Positions 8,136 through 17,007 of a stretch of DNA of 64,000 nucleotides are shown in pieces (positions within the stretch are counted from its first letter, which is position 1; the number at the start of each line of letters is the position of its first letter). The stretch is taken from contig NZ_SAUZ01000016.1 in NCBI RefSeq assembly GCF_004022215.1, positions 62,001 through 126,000 of the forward strand, given 5' to 3'. Source of the stretch: Paenirhodobacter populi. GTDB taxonomy: Bacteria > Pseudomonadota > Alphaproteobacteria > Rhodobacterales > Rhodobacteraceae. The translations under genes were made by a program, and so were the position numbers. The notes beneath the pieces were generated by a model. The model saw only the letters and a program-made list of their open reading frames with translations. It was not told the DNA's origin and did not search any database.

Positions 8136-9398
8136 TCACGCCTTTTGCTGAAAAACCTGCGTCGTGGCGATGGCGAGCGCGCCCAGAAAACCGACGATGG
8201 CAAAGACGTAGAAGCCCCAGGGATGGCCGATCCCCATCGAGACCAGCGTGCCCCCGACCAGCGGGCCGGTGATCGCCCCCACCCGGCCGACGCCCGCCGA
8301 CATACCAAGCGCGGTGGCGCGCACGCCCGGCGGGTGGTTCGCCGCGGTGAAAGCATAGACCAGCACCTGCGCCGAAAAGACGAAACAGCCGGTCAGGAAC
8401 ACCATCGGGTAAAGGATGGCCGAGGGCATCCTGACCGACAGCGCCGCCAGCAGCACCGCCCCGCACAGGAACCACAGGAAGGCCGCGCGCTTCAGCCCGA
8501 TCCGGTCGCCGACCTGTCCCGCGACAAGCAACCCGCAGATCGCCCCGGCATTGAGCAGGAGCAGCAGCCACAGCCCCCCGGTCAGCCCGTATCCCGCCGC
8601 CATCATCAGCTTCGGCAGCCAGGTGTTCAGCCCGTAGACCAGCAAGAGCCCCATGAACGAGGTCACCCAGATCGCGATCGAATTGCGCAGGAACGGATGG
8701 CGGAACAGGGATCCGAGCGACGCCTTCTGCTCGGCCGGGGCCGGCGGGGCGAGCGTGATGCCGAACTGCGTGGCGATGGCCTGCGCCTCGGCAGTGCGGC
8801 CCTTCGCGATCAGGAAAGAGGGCGATTCCGGCAGATACCGGAACATGACCGGTGCAAGGATGAAGCCCGGAATGGCGCCGACGACGAACATCGCCCGCCA
8901 GCCGAAGACCGGCAGCAGCACCAGCCCCAGAAGCGCGGTCGCCACCGCGCCGACGTGATAGCCGGTCATCACCGTGGTCGAGGCCTTGCCGGCCCGGCCG
9001 CGCGAGAACTCGGTCACCATGGCGATCGCCGTGGGCAGGCAGCCGCCAAGCCCGAAGCCGGCAAGGAAGCGCAGGATCCCCAGCTCGATATAGTTCCGCG
9101 CAAAGGCGCAGCCGAGCGTCAGCACCGAAAAAGCCACCACGGCCCAGATCAGCGCCTTGCGCCGGCCAAGCCAGTCGGTCGCGATGCCGACCGAAAGCGC
9201 CCCAATGGTCATGCCGACAAGGCTGATGGTCGAAACGAAGGTCGCTTCGGCCGGGGTCATCCACGGCGTTTCACCGCTGGTCAGCGGCGGGATCAGCGCG
9301 CCGAGAACCACGAGGTCGAAGCCGTCAAGAACGACAGCGATCCAGCAAAGCAGCGCGACGATGCGCGCGGACGCACTCTGGGAATGGGTAGGTGCCAA
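8136..9398 (-). CDS. pcaK: Aromatic acid:H+ symporter (AAHS family MFS), PcaK-like
   Basis: A 420-residue, 12-TM major facilitator of the AAHS family that imports aromatic acids such as 4-hydroxybenzoate or protocatechuate with protons. Family marks: LDGFDLVVLG in TM1 (about residues 23-32), where the acidic residues are essential in PcaK, and GIATDWLGRRKAL in the loop after TM2 (about 75-87). The start is a TTG (9396-9398), chosen because GGAAGGAG lies six bases upstream. Exact substrate uncertain; pca genes nearby support an aromatic acid. Confidence 0.8.
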   Translation of the reverse strand: MAPTHSQSASARIVALLCWIAVVLDGFDLVVLGALIPPLTSGETPWMTPAEATFVSTISLVGMTIGALSVGIATDWLGRRKALIWAVVAFSVLTLGCAFARNYIELGILRFLAGFGLGGCLPTAIAMVTEFSRGRAGKASTTVMTGYHVGAVATALLGLVLLPVFGWRAMFVVGAIPGFILAPVMFRYLPESPSFLIAKGRTAEAQAIATQFGITLAPPAPAEQKASLGSLFRHPFLRNSIAIWVTSFMGLLLVYGLNTWLPKLMMAAGYGLTGGLWLLLLLNAGAICGLLVAGQVGDRIGLKRAAFLWFLCGAVLLAALSVRMPSAILYPMVFLTGCFVFSAQVLVYAFTAANHPPGVRATALGMSAGVGRVGAITGPLVGGTLVSMGIGHPWGFYVFAIVGFLGALAIATTQVFQQKA

Positions 9399-10150
9399 GA
9401 TAGTCTCCTTCCTGATGTCAGGACGAATCCCGGGCCCCTCAACCCTTCCCGTTGCCGCGGCGCGGCAATGGTCCCCTCGTCCTTAGCGCGGCAGACTAGC
9501 GAGCCGGATATGCAGCGGCAATGTGCCGCACCCCCAGAAAAACATGACATTTTTCGCGAGATATATATACCTGCGGTTAAGTTTTGAGGCTTTCAGCATG
9601 GCTGCGGCGTTAAGAATGCGAACCGCGATCAGCCTATTGAGGCCGCGGCTCACGCCACGCAAGCCGCGCGTCCACTGGAATACCTATCCGGAAAACCTGC
9701 GTGGTGCCAGCCAGCCACAGCCGTAGTCGAGCAACCGGCATGCTCGCGCGGCCGGTTGCGAGACGATTTTGGATGCCGGTCATAATTGAAGCCCGCCCGG
9801 CCGCGTGATGCCCTTCACGGACGCACAGGCGGATCCCCGTGGTCGCCGGATGCTGCCCCACGGGCCGGATCCAGGCCGATAGCCGGCTCGCGAAAACATG
9901 ACCAATGCGAAACCACCCTCCAGCTCCGTCCGCCGCCGTTTATTTCAGCAGTTCGTCAGAGCGACGGGCTTCGGACGCTGGCTCATGAACAGAGTGGAAA
10001 ACAGCAGCCGGGATCGGCCTCCTGAGGTCCTTCAGGCATTGTCTTCGATGACCAGATCATGCAATTTAAAGGAGAATTCAATCGGCATAGTCCCATATTC
10101 ACTGCTCAGTTCACGAAATCCACCTCCCAAATCCTCCTGAAAGACGACCA
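9399..10150. other. 750-bp intergenic junction between pca region and glycosyltransferase island
   Basis: Mostly non-coding. It contains an AT-rich stretch (9540-9600, with GAGATATATATACC), a long inverted repeat GCAACCGGC (9731-9739) / GCCGGTTGC (9751-9759), and one weak candidate small gene (9898-10140). No recognisable mobile-element protein or tRNA is seen. It marks the left edge of the compositional shift towards lower GC. Confidence 0.5.
9898..10140 (+). CDS. Hypothetical 80-residue protein
   Basis: Candidate small gene starting with MTNAKPPSSSVRRRLF, basic in its first half (VRRRLFQQFVRATGFGRWLM) and Ser/Pro-rich at the end. It stops ten bases before the glycosyltransferase start. No Shine-Dalgarno of note and no family recognised; it could be a chance frame in the leader of the next gene. 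Confidence 0.2.
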   Translation: MTNAKPPSSSVRRRLFQQFVRATGFGRWLMNRVENSSRDRPPEVLQALSSMTRSCNLKENSIGIVPYSLLSSRNPPPKSS

Positions 10151-12484
10151 ATGCCCAGCCTCTCGTTCGATCGCGGATCACTGCTGTCCGGTAGGAAGCG
10201 TATTGCCATTTTTGCCTCCTACAGCGGTGATGGCTTTCTTCCTCCACAGGTTTTGCCCTACCTCGCCGGGCTGAAGCCCCTGACCCAGGCGATCATCGTG
10301 GTCTGCGACAACGATCTGGCCCCCGGAGAGCGCGAGAAGCTGGCGCCATACGCCACCCATGTGATCACCGGCCGACACGGCGAATACGATTTCGGCTCCT
10401 ACAAACGCGGCACGGCCTGGGCGCGCGACAACGGACTGCTTGAGACTGCGGATGACTTGATCCTGTGCAATGACAGCTGCTTTGGTCCCGTCGGTTCCTT
10501 CGCACCGATGTTCGAGAAGATGGAAGCGCGCGGGCTCGACTTCTGGGGCGCGACGGACAGCCGCGAATTCACCTATCACCTGCAAAGCTATTGGGTGGTA
10601 TTGAGCCGCAAGGTTTTCCTTTCCTCAGCATTCACCAGCTTCCTTGAAAGCGTGAAGAAGCAGGACAATGTTCAGAAGGTGATCCTGAACTACGAACTTG
10701 GCCTGACGAAGACATTGATTGAGGCCGGGTTCAAAGCCGGTGCCATGGTCGAAAATACGTTGAAGGGCGTGCACCCAAAGGACCCGAGCAAAAACAACCT
10801 GACACTATTCCCTCTTTATACGCTCGAACACGGCCTGCCCTTGGTGAAAGTCAAGGCGCTTCGTGTAGCCCATACAAATGCAGACGGGCAGAATCGAGTG
10901 CTGGAATGGCTTCATCAAAACGCGCCTGATCTCTATGAACACGTCATCTCGGACATTGACATAAGGCGCTTCGAAGATGCGGATGATGTCGCATTTTCGT
11001 TGATCATGCCGACACATAACAGGGCATGGTGCATTTCGAAAGCTGTCACCGCAGTCATGGCGCAAACGCATCGCCGTTTTGAACTGATCATCGTGGATGA
11101 TGGCTCTATCGATGACACCGAAGGGTTAATTACGCGAGACTTTGGCGCCGATCTGGAGACTGGTCGTATCCGCTACATCCGACTGCGAGAGAATGTTGGC
11201 GTTTGCAATGCGCGCAATATCGGGATAGCTCATGCCCGCAATCCATGGATCGGATACGCAGACAGCGACAATGTAATGCGACCATACTTTCTGACGATGA
11301 TGGCCAATGCGATCGTCGAACATCGGGATCGTGATGCTTTCTATGGAAGAATGATCCACGTCAATGGCGGCGTTATAATTGGAAAGTCGTTTAATCGAGA
11401 AGGCCTTGTCAAGGGCAATTTCATTGATCTGGGCGTCTTTGTTCACCGCAGATCTCTCATCTCGAAATTTGGTGGCTTCGACGCGGAATTGCGCCGACTC
11501 GTCGACTGGGATCTTTGCATCCGCCTCACACGCCACAAAGATCCCATTTACATTCCAAGAATTCTTCTGGACTATACGGATGAGCAGCATGATGATCGGA
11601 TTAGCGTCTGCGAGTCATTTCTTAAAGCTGATATGATGATTCACACCAAGCATGACGACAGACCTACAGTGTCGACTGTCATACTGGGCTATAACCACCA
11701 ACAGTTTATCGTCGAGGCGATTGAAAGTGCATTGTCGCAAAAGGGAACGCCCTTCCATGAAATCCTCCTAGCGGATGATGGATCGAATGATGGAACGGCA
11801 AGAATATTTGCACGTTATGCAGAAAAATATCCCAGAATAATTCGGAACATCAGTCGAGGAGGAAACTTCGGCATTGCAGAAAACTATCGTCATTGCTTCA
11901 AGGAGGCCGTGGGTAAGTTTATAGCAGTTCTGGAGGGTGATGACTACTGGACTGATCCAGAGAAGAATATGAAACAATCATCTTTTTTGATGTCGCACCC
12001 TGAAGCAACTATGGTTTTTTCCCGTATTGAGTTGCTGGATATGGGAAAGAATAGTTACCGCTTATTACCGCGGCAAGATGGATTAGCATCTTTGCTGGCG
12101 GGATCTGATTTTGCCAAGAATGAGCACCTCAACCTGATCGCCAATTTCTCCTCTGCAATGTTTCGCAAGAAAATCATGGCCGATTTGCCCTCGGCAGTCT
12201 ATAAGCCGAGGATGAATGAAATTACGCTGTCGTTCTATCTTGATCGCATTGGTAAATTTGGCTTCATTGATGAAGTTATGAGCGTTTACCGGTTGAATTC
12301 CGCCAGTGTCTGGACCGGTGCGAGCCAGATTTCACGATTAGAACAAGCGATCGAAATCCGCGAAAATGCTTTGCGTATTGCCAAGCCCGAACATCGTCCT
12401 GCCATACAGGCACGCCTTAACGAGAAAAAGCACCAGCTTGCGGCCCTGCTGGCGACCGCAAAGAATGTCACAAAGGTCGCATAA
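10151..12484 (+). CDS. Multidomain glycosyltransferase: RgpF-like domain plus two GT2 domains
   Basis: A 777-residue cytoplasmic glycosyltransferase. Residues 18-265 form a rhamnan-synthesis protein F (RgpF) domain: YDFGSYKRG, LILCNDSCFGP and ATDS with HLQSYWVVLS are its usual blocks. Residues about 280-500 form a first GT-A domain (FSLIMPTHNRA, VDDGSIDDTEGLI, YADSDNVMRP) and about 507-720 a second (VSTVILGYNHQQF, ADDGSNDGTARIF, LEGDDYWTDPE). It probably builds or decorates a surface polysaccharide such as O-antigen or capsule; donor sugars are unknown. Base composition is clearly AT-richer than the pca and iol genes, which suggests transfer. The next gene starts ten bases later. Confidence 0.8.
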   Translation: MPSLSFDRGSLLSGRKRIAIFASYSGDGFLPPQVLPYLAGLKPLTQAIIVVCDNDLAPGEREKLAPYATHVITGRHGEYDFGSYKRGTAWARDNGLLETADDLILCNDSCFGPVGSFAPMFEKMEARGLDFWGATDSREFTYHLQSYWVVLSRKVFLSSAFTSFLESVKKQDNVQKVILNYELGLTKTLIEAGFKAGAMVENTLKGVHPKDPSKNNLTLFPLYTLEHGLPLVKVKALRVAHTNADGQNRVLEWLHQNAPDLYEHVISDIDIRRFEDADDVAFSLIMPTHNRAWCISKAVTAVMAQTHRRFELIIVDDGSIDDTEGLITRDFGADLETGRIRYIRLRENVGVCNARNIGIAHARNPWIGYADSDNVMRPYFLTMMANAIVEHRDRDAFYGRMIHVNGGVIIGKSFNREGLVKGNFIDLGVFVHRRSLISKFGGFDAELRRLVDWDLCIRLTRHKDPIYIPRILLDYTDEQHDDRISVCESFLKADMMIHTKHDDRPTVSTVILGYNHQQFIVEAIESALSQKGTPFHEILLADDGSNDGTARIFARYAEKYPRIIRNISRGGNFGIAENYRHCFKEAVGKFIAVLEGDDYWTDPEKNMKQSSFLMSHPEATMVFSRIELLDMGKNSYRLLPRQDGLASLLAGSDFAKNEHLNLIANFSSAMFRKKIMADLPSAVYKPRMNEITLSFYLDRIGKFGFIDEVMSVYRLNSASVWTGASQISRLEQAIEIRENALRIAKPEHRPAIQARLNEKKHQLAALLATAKNVTKVA

Positions 12485-12493
12485 ACATTACCG

Positions 12494-14851
12494 ATGAGCA
12501 GATCAGCTATGGAACAATCCACCCGTAAAGTCGCAGTTCTGGTTCTGGGAATGCATCGATCCGGCACATCCCTTTTGGCGGGGGTGCTCCATAGCCTAGG
12601 TTGCCAAGGCCCAAAGACACCTGTCGCAGCCAATGATCGTAATCCAAAAGGCTATTTTGAGTCACAGCCGATATTTCGCCTCAATGACGAGATCCTCGCC
12701 GCGGCTGCTCTCAAATGGGATGACTGGCGCCCTCTCGACCCGGGCTGGCAACTCTCGCCGAGGTTCAATGAATTCCGGGATCGTGCGGCCGAATTGATCG
12801 AGGCGGAATATGGCCGTTCCTCATTGATTTACCTCAAGGATCCACGCATCTGTCGTCTTCTTCCGCTTTGGCGGCAGGTCCTCGAAGATAACGGCTATCG
12901 CGTAGTCTGTATCCATACCCACCGTAGTCCGGTCGAAGTGGCCACATCGCTCGAACAACGCCGCAATATCGAGGTGGATCCGAGTATCGGAATGCTTGTC
13001 TGGTTGCGATACGTTCTGGAGGCGGAGGCCAACAGCAGGGATCTGCCGCGGATATTCACCAGCTATTCCCGGATCCTCGGGAATTGGACAGAGTTCTCCG
13101 CACGGGCGGAAGAACGATTTGGTTTCTCCTGGCCGGTGATCTCGCAGTTGCGCGAGGAAAGGGTCGCCGATCTGATCGATCCGAAATTACGCCACCATGA
13201 CTCTGATATAGCCGCGACTCTGAAGAACGCGGCGGCACCAAAACTTATCGTCGACAGTATGCGCATTCTGGAAGAATGGGCCGCTGACGGGGAGAAAGAA
13301 GAAGACAGAAACGTTCTGGATCATATACATGGTCAGTTCGATCTTGCGGCGTCGCTGTTCTCCCGTCCACTGGTCGCTTTGGATAAAAGGAAACAAGAAG
13401 CAAGGCGGCTGGAAAAGGATCTGAATGCGTCGAAGGCGAAGCTCGTCGAACTTGAAACCAACGCTGAATCTCTTTCCGACACGATCGCCAAGCAACAGGA
13501 AACTCTGGTCGACCTCACGCGCGAGCGTGACGAAATCCGTGAACGGGAAGGTATTCTGCAGGGTGAGCTGCAACAATGCAATGATGCTCTGGTAAGGATA
13601 CAGGCCGAGGCTGACGCAAAGCAAGCGGAGCATGAAACCGAGATAAACGCTCTTTCCGACACGATTGCTGCGCAGGAGAAATCCTTGAATGATCTCATCA
13701 GTGAGCGCGACAAGAGCCAAGAGCAAGAAAACATTCTGCAAAAAGAACTGCAGGAGCACAATACAATCTTGATGCAAATGCAGGCGACGGCCGAGGAGAA
13801 GCGAACCGAGTTAGAGGCGGAGATCGGAATCCTTTCCGACAATTTGATTGATCGCGACAAAGGAATTGTGAACTTGCGTCGCGAACTCGACGCGATAAGG
13901 AAGGAAAAGGAGGCATCAGAAAAGAGTTTCTCTTCTGAAATTAGAGCGCTTTCCACTCAACTTTCCGAGTGTCAATCGAGTGATAGCGCTCTTTCAGAGG
14001 TCCGATCTTCTCATGAAGCAAAACGGACCGCACTCGAGGCCGAGATCAGGGTGATGGCCGATAATCTGATCGTCCGCGACAAGACGATCATGACCCTGAG
14101 GCAGAAACTTGACGCGAAGACAAGGGATGCCGAGACGCTTCAACGAAAGTTCGAGGCTGAGGTAAACCCAGCTTCCACTGGACGCGATCACCGAAAGATC
14201 GGTGATCACACCCCAGCACATGGATCAATTGAGCAGCTCACACCTTATAGAGTTTCAGGCTGGGTATTGAGTGTTCAGGGAACAGATCCTGTTCTTGAAA
14301 TCACCGTCGATGGAAAAATCGTCGGTCGCGCCGTCGTGAATCCGGTGGATGGCGGATCAAAGTATATCTTCCATTTTCGCTTTAACGAGCCATTAATAAA
14401 ACGACTCTATCACGTTGTGCGCGTTTATGATCGCACTTCGGGAAGAGAGGTGCCCGGGCGAGGATTTCCGATATTGCGCAATTGTGTCGGTCGCTTGGCG
14501 GACGCCCATACCCGGATCGAAGGGTGGATAGACCGTATTGATGACAAAGCGATAAGTGGTTGGGTTATCGACAATGCGTCGATTGTCAGCCCGCCAATGC
14601 CAGAATTGTTTGTGGATGAGATCCGGGTCACGGCGATACCGTCGCGTTATTCACGGCTTGACCTGACTGCAAACGGTTATGGCGATGCGAGGCTTGGCTT
14701 TTATTTCGATCTACAGGCCCTTGGCCTCAATGCGGGACAGCATCAGGTGACTATCAGAGCGGCAGGAAAGAAATTGCCTTTGGTTCCAGGTCAGAGCACT
14801 CAGATCAATATCGGAGAGCATCTTTCTAAAAGAGTCCACGTCTCGGCATGA
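12494..14851 (+). CDS. Sulfotransferase-like protein with repeat coiled coil and two C-terminal beta domains
   Basis: A 785-residue protein. The N terminus is sulfotransferase-like: VLGMHRSGTSLLAGVLHSLG (about 17-36) is the PAPS 5'-phosphate loop and YLKDPRICRLLPLW (about 112-125) a second core block. Residues about 290-560 are a long charged coiled coil built from two exact-length 60-residue repeats plus degenerate copies (see 13454-14164). Residues about 575-780 hold two beta-rich modules of about 100 residues, each with a SGWV motif (VSGWVLS, ISGWVID), as seen in alphaproteobacterial glycan proteins. ATG 12494 is used; ATG 12509 is equally possible. Likely partner of the upstream glycosyltransferase in making a sulfated or otherwise modified glycan. 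Confidence 0.72.
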   Translation: MSRSAMEQSTRKVAVLVLGMHRSGTSLLAGVLHSLGCQGPKTPVAANDRNPKGYFESQPIFRLNDEILAAAALKWDDWRPLDPGWQLSPRFNEFRDRAAELIEAEYGRSSLIYLKDPRICRLLPLWRQVLEDNGYRVVCIHTHRSPVEVATSLEQRRNIEVDPSIGMLVWLRYVLEAEANSRDLPRIFTSYSRILGNWTEFSARAEERFGFSWPVISQLREERVADLIDPKLRHHDSDIAATLKNAAAPKLIVDSMRILEEWAADGEKEEDRNVLDHIHGQFDLAASLFSRPLVALDKRKQEARRLEKDLNASKAKLVELETNAESLSDTIAKQQETLVDLTRERDEIREREGILQGELQQCNDALVRIQAEADAKQAEHETEINALSDTIAAQEKSLNDLISERDKSQEQENILQKELQEHNTILMQMQATAEEKRTELEAEIGILSDNLIDRDKGIVNLRRELDAIRKEKEASEKSFSSEIRALSTQLSECQSSDSALSEVRSSHEAKRTALEAEIRVMADNLIVRDKTIMTLRQKLDAKTRDAETLQRKFEAEVNPASTGRDHRKIGDHTPAHGSIEQLTPYRVSGWVLSVQGTDPVLEITVDGKIVGRAVVNPVDGGSKYIFHFRFNEPLIKRLYHVVRVYDRTSGREVPGRGFPILRNCVGRLADAHTRIEGWIDRIDDKAISGWVIDNASIVSPPMPELFVDEIRVTAIPSRYSRLDLTANGYGDARLGFYFDLQALGLNAGQHQVTIRAAGKKLPLVPGQSTQINIGEHLSKRVHVSA
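13454..14164 (+). repeat. 180-bp tandem coding repeat (60-residue coiled-coil unit)
   Basis: Inside the sulfotransferase-like gene, units start at 13454, 13634 and 13814. The first two are exactly 60 codons and share the pattern E-x-x-x-x-LSDTIA-x-Q-E/T-x-L-x-DL-x-x-ERD, ILQ-x-ELQ, MQA/IQA. The third is stretched to 74 codons and a partial fourth (EAEIRVMADNLIVRDKTI) starts at 14036. Such units can expand or contract by recombination and change the length of the stalk. Confidence 0.8.
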
Positions 14852-15014
14852 ACTCTTTCTGATAGACGCGATGTCGATAATATTTTCCCCGGACAGTAGC
14901 CGACCATAGAGGTAAAACGCGCCAATGGGGTGAGCAATTCGGAGTTGCATTAAATCAGTGGGCGTTGTTGCGCTATTCGGCGCTGAGTTTGAGCTTTCCC
15001 TTTCCCAGTTGGCT

Positions 15015-15993
15015 TCAGGCGACGACTTCGATTTCGGCTCTTCCGAGGGCCGAGCAGCGATCCATGATAGCGATGCGGATCTGGATTTCGGCGGTTTGGC
15101 GGTCGGGATCGCGTGACATGATCCGTTCGCCGAAGAGCTTGAGGCGGTTCATCTGCGCCTCGATGCGGCTTCGGGCATGATAGCCTGTCCATTTCTTCCA
15201 GAGAGCCCGGCCCAGACATCTGGTCGTTTGCAGGATCTCATTGCGCGAGATCGCTGCAGGGCAATCGGGTTTCCACGCACGGCCGTTCCGTCGGATCGGG
15301 ATGATCGGCTCCGCGTCGCGCTCAAGGATCGCAGCATGGCAGCGACGCGTGTCGTAGGCTCCGTCCGCAGTGACCGTCTCGATATCCTCGGTGACCGGGA
15401 TCTGCGACAGCAGCTCCGGCAGGATCGGGCTGTCGCCTTGTCGGCTGGAGGTGAACTCGGCAGCACGGATATCACCTGTCATGGTGTCCGTCGCCAGGTG
15501 AACCTTGCGCCACTCCCGACTACGCGCCGCGCCATGCTTGCGGGCCAGCCATTCGCGATCACCGCGGAAACGGATGCCATTGCTGTCGATCAGCAGATTC
15601 AGGGGCTGGCCGGAGCATCGATAAGGGATTTGAACCGCGATCCGCGCCTGGCGGCGGCACAGGGTCGAATAGTCCGGCACCGGCCAGTCGAGACCGGCCA
15701 TCTTGATCAGGCTCGCGACAAGACCGACGGTCTGGCGGAGCGGTAGGCCGAAGAGGACCTTCAGCGTCAGGCCAATCGTCGGGCAAACAGTCCCCCGGAC
15801 TGTTTGCTGACCCTCCTCATATCTGAATGGCGCTGTCGGAGAAAGCCTCGGGGTGGCCGCGCCTGCCGGTCCTGACCGCCGACCACTCCAGCTCGGCATC
15901 GAACCAGATCGAAAGGGAGCCACGTCGCTTGAGCGAGGCGTTGTAGATAGACCAGTTCGTCGTGCGATAGCGGGAGGTGTTAGGCTTCGGCAT
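15015..15993 (-). pseudogene. IS5-family (IS903 group) transposase, split by hairpin element A
   Basis: The N-terminal frame from ATG 15993 reads MPKPNTSRYRTTNWSIYNAS and RRGSLSIWFDAELEWSA, then runs into TGA at the edge of element A1. The remaining catalytic part (LTLKVLFGLPLRQ through LIDSNGIRFRG, VTADGAYDTRRCH and WTGYHARSRIEAQM, ending at 15015) is in another frame. These include the DDE blocks around Asp in LLIDSNG, Asp in TADGAYDTR and Glu in RSRIEAQ. Together they would make a normal transposase of about 310 residues. With the insertion it should be inactive unless ribosomes re-start or shift. Confidence 0.8.
15772..15822 (-). repeat. Hairpin element A, copy 1 (51 bp), inside IS5 transposase
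   Basis: Read on the transposase strand it begins ATATGAGGAGG, has a perfect 11-bp stem GCAAACAGTCC-GGG-GGACTGTTTGC, and ends CCCGACGATTGG. It matches element A2 (17357-17407) at 43 of 51 positions, with identical length, ends and stem core. Its TGA is in frame with the interrupted transposase. Confidence 0.85.
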
Positions 15994-16068
15994 GTGACTG
16001 ACCTAACCCTACCGATTCCCAAAATGAATCCATATCACCGATATGTGCAACAAGCCCGGTAGACCTCG

Positions 16069-16111
16069 CCGTTCGCCATCGGGCTTGAACCGGTGGCGCC
16101 TCGATGGCTCA
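16069..16111 (-). repeat. Hairpin element B, copy 2 (43 bp)
   Basis: On the transposase strand it begins TGAGCCATCGAGGCGCC, has the stem GCCACCGG/CCGATGGC and ends GCGAACGG. It differs from B1 at 7 of 43 positions, including a T-A to C-G compensatory change in the stem. It lies directly after the codons for GSLKG of the IS481-like gene. Confidence 0.8.
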
Positions 16112-16342
16112 CCCCTTGAGGCTGCCGACGAAGAACGTGCCGACCGACAGTAGCTCGCCCGACGCCGCGCTTTCGACATGGCGCTCGCGGTAGGAGGGGT
16201 TGAGCTTTTCGAGGAAGGCAGCCTGCTCGGCGGTGATATCGATGACCTTGCCGGCATTGGCCTCTTCCAGCGCCAGCCAGCGCTCGATCCGGGTGCCGAG
16301 CCCATGGTCGTTGAGCAGCTTCTGGATCGTGATCGCCGAGAT

Positions 16343-16385
16343 CCGTTCGCCATTGGGCTCGAACCAATGGCGCTCCAATGGCTCA
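16343..16385 (-). repeat. Hairpin element B, copy 1 (43 bp)
   Basis: On the transposase strand it begins TGAGCCATTGGAGC, forms the perfect 8-bp stem GCCATTGG-TTCGAGC-CCAATGGC and ends GAACGG. It separates the codons for LSLEG from those for ISAITIQK, which are adjacent or nearly adjacent in relatives, and shifts the frame. Confidence 0.85.
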
Positions 16386-16646
16386 CCCTTCCAGCGAAAG
16401 GATCGCCTCGAGCCGGTTGCAGCCGTATGCCGGGTGCTCAAGCGCTAGGGCCCGGATGCGCTCGACAACCTCCGGCGCGGTGGCCTGCGGGTAGGACTTG
16501 TGGATCGGGGGCAGGTCCTTCAGCCCGTCGAAACCTTGGGTCTGGAACCATCGCTTCCACTCGTAGAAGCTGGTGCGATCCATGCCGCGCTGACGGCAGG
16601 CCTCGGCGACGTTGCCTGGTTCCCGCGCTAGCTCCAGCACGCTCAT

Positions 16647-16844
16647 CCGCTGTTACGCGACTTTGCTGGCCGCGTCACGTGGCGACTTCCTGATCTTCGA
16701 TGATCCGTCCCTCGGTGGTTCCTCCTTTCCAAGAATTGCACGGAAAGAAGGTTAAGGGGACAGGTTCGGGGCCCATGGCGAAGGGCATCAAGCTCCTCGG
16801 TGAATGAGAGGGGACCGTGGCTGCGGAGCAGCCGCGCAAGCCCA
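16647..16844. other. 198-bp IS-derived or unassigned sequence
   Basis: Between the IS481-like start and the first recognisable codons of the next IS5 remnant. It contains GGTTAAGGGGACAGGTTCGG-like sequence, possibly an IS end, but no terminal repeat pair could be established. Confidence 0.35.
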
Positions 16845-16964
16845 TCGAATGAATGGTTCGCGCGCAAGCATGGCACGCATCGCCGACGCCGGTATCGCAA
16901 GGCTCAACTGGCCATAGATACGGCCACCGACATCTGCGCAGCGGAGTTCATCTCCAGCGACAAG

Positions 16965-17007
16965 GGCGACATCGAGCCGATGAAGCGCCACTGGCTCGAG
17001 CGAACGG
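16965..17007 (+). repeat. Hairpin element B, degraded copy 3
   Basis: Plus-strand sequence between the transposase codons for SSDKGD and the expected LDQIPP region. GCGCCACTGGCTCGAGC and GAACGG match element B, but the right arm of the stem (CCAATGGC) is lost. Confidence 0.55.

Larger units (their letters stand above)
14961..16057 (-). mobile_element. IS5-family element, IS903 group, with interrupted transposase
   Basis: About 1.1 kb bounded by imperfect inverted repeats: GGCGTTGTTGCGCTATTCGG at the left and, on the complement from the right, GGGCTTGTTGCACATATCGG. It encodes a DDE transposase on the minus strand that is broken by a 51-bp hairpin insertion (15772-15822). No target-site duplication is evident at the two flanks, and the sequence on the left does not continue the IS481-like gene that borders it on the right, so an end was lost by deletion or rearrangement. 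Confidence 0.8.
16058..16646 (-). pseudogene. IS481-like transposase remnant, interrupted and truncated
   Basis: The first frame (16646-16383, 87 residues) starts MSVLELAREPGNVAEACRQR and contains a helix-turn-helix (GMDRTSFYEWKRWFQTQGF). It ends in TGA, the first codon of element B1. The second frame resumes as ISAITIQKLLNDHGLGTRIE and VESAASGELLSVGTFFVG, and ends at TGA, the first codon of element B2. The integrase core expected next is missing: the IS5 element begins at 16057, right after GAGGTCTACC. Family assignment (IS481-type, N-terminal half only) is from recalled relatives. Confidence 0.75.

Noticed and set aside
9731-9759. Inverted repeat GCAACCGGC/GCCGGTTGC as a terminator or attachment site
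   Set aside because: 11-base loop, no U-run and no neighbouring integrase, so no function can be supported.
16643-16900. 85-codon minus-strand frame in IS debris
   Set aside because: Arg-rich translation antisense to an IS5 remnant; no transposase motif.
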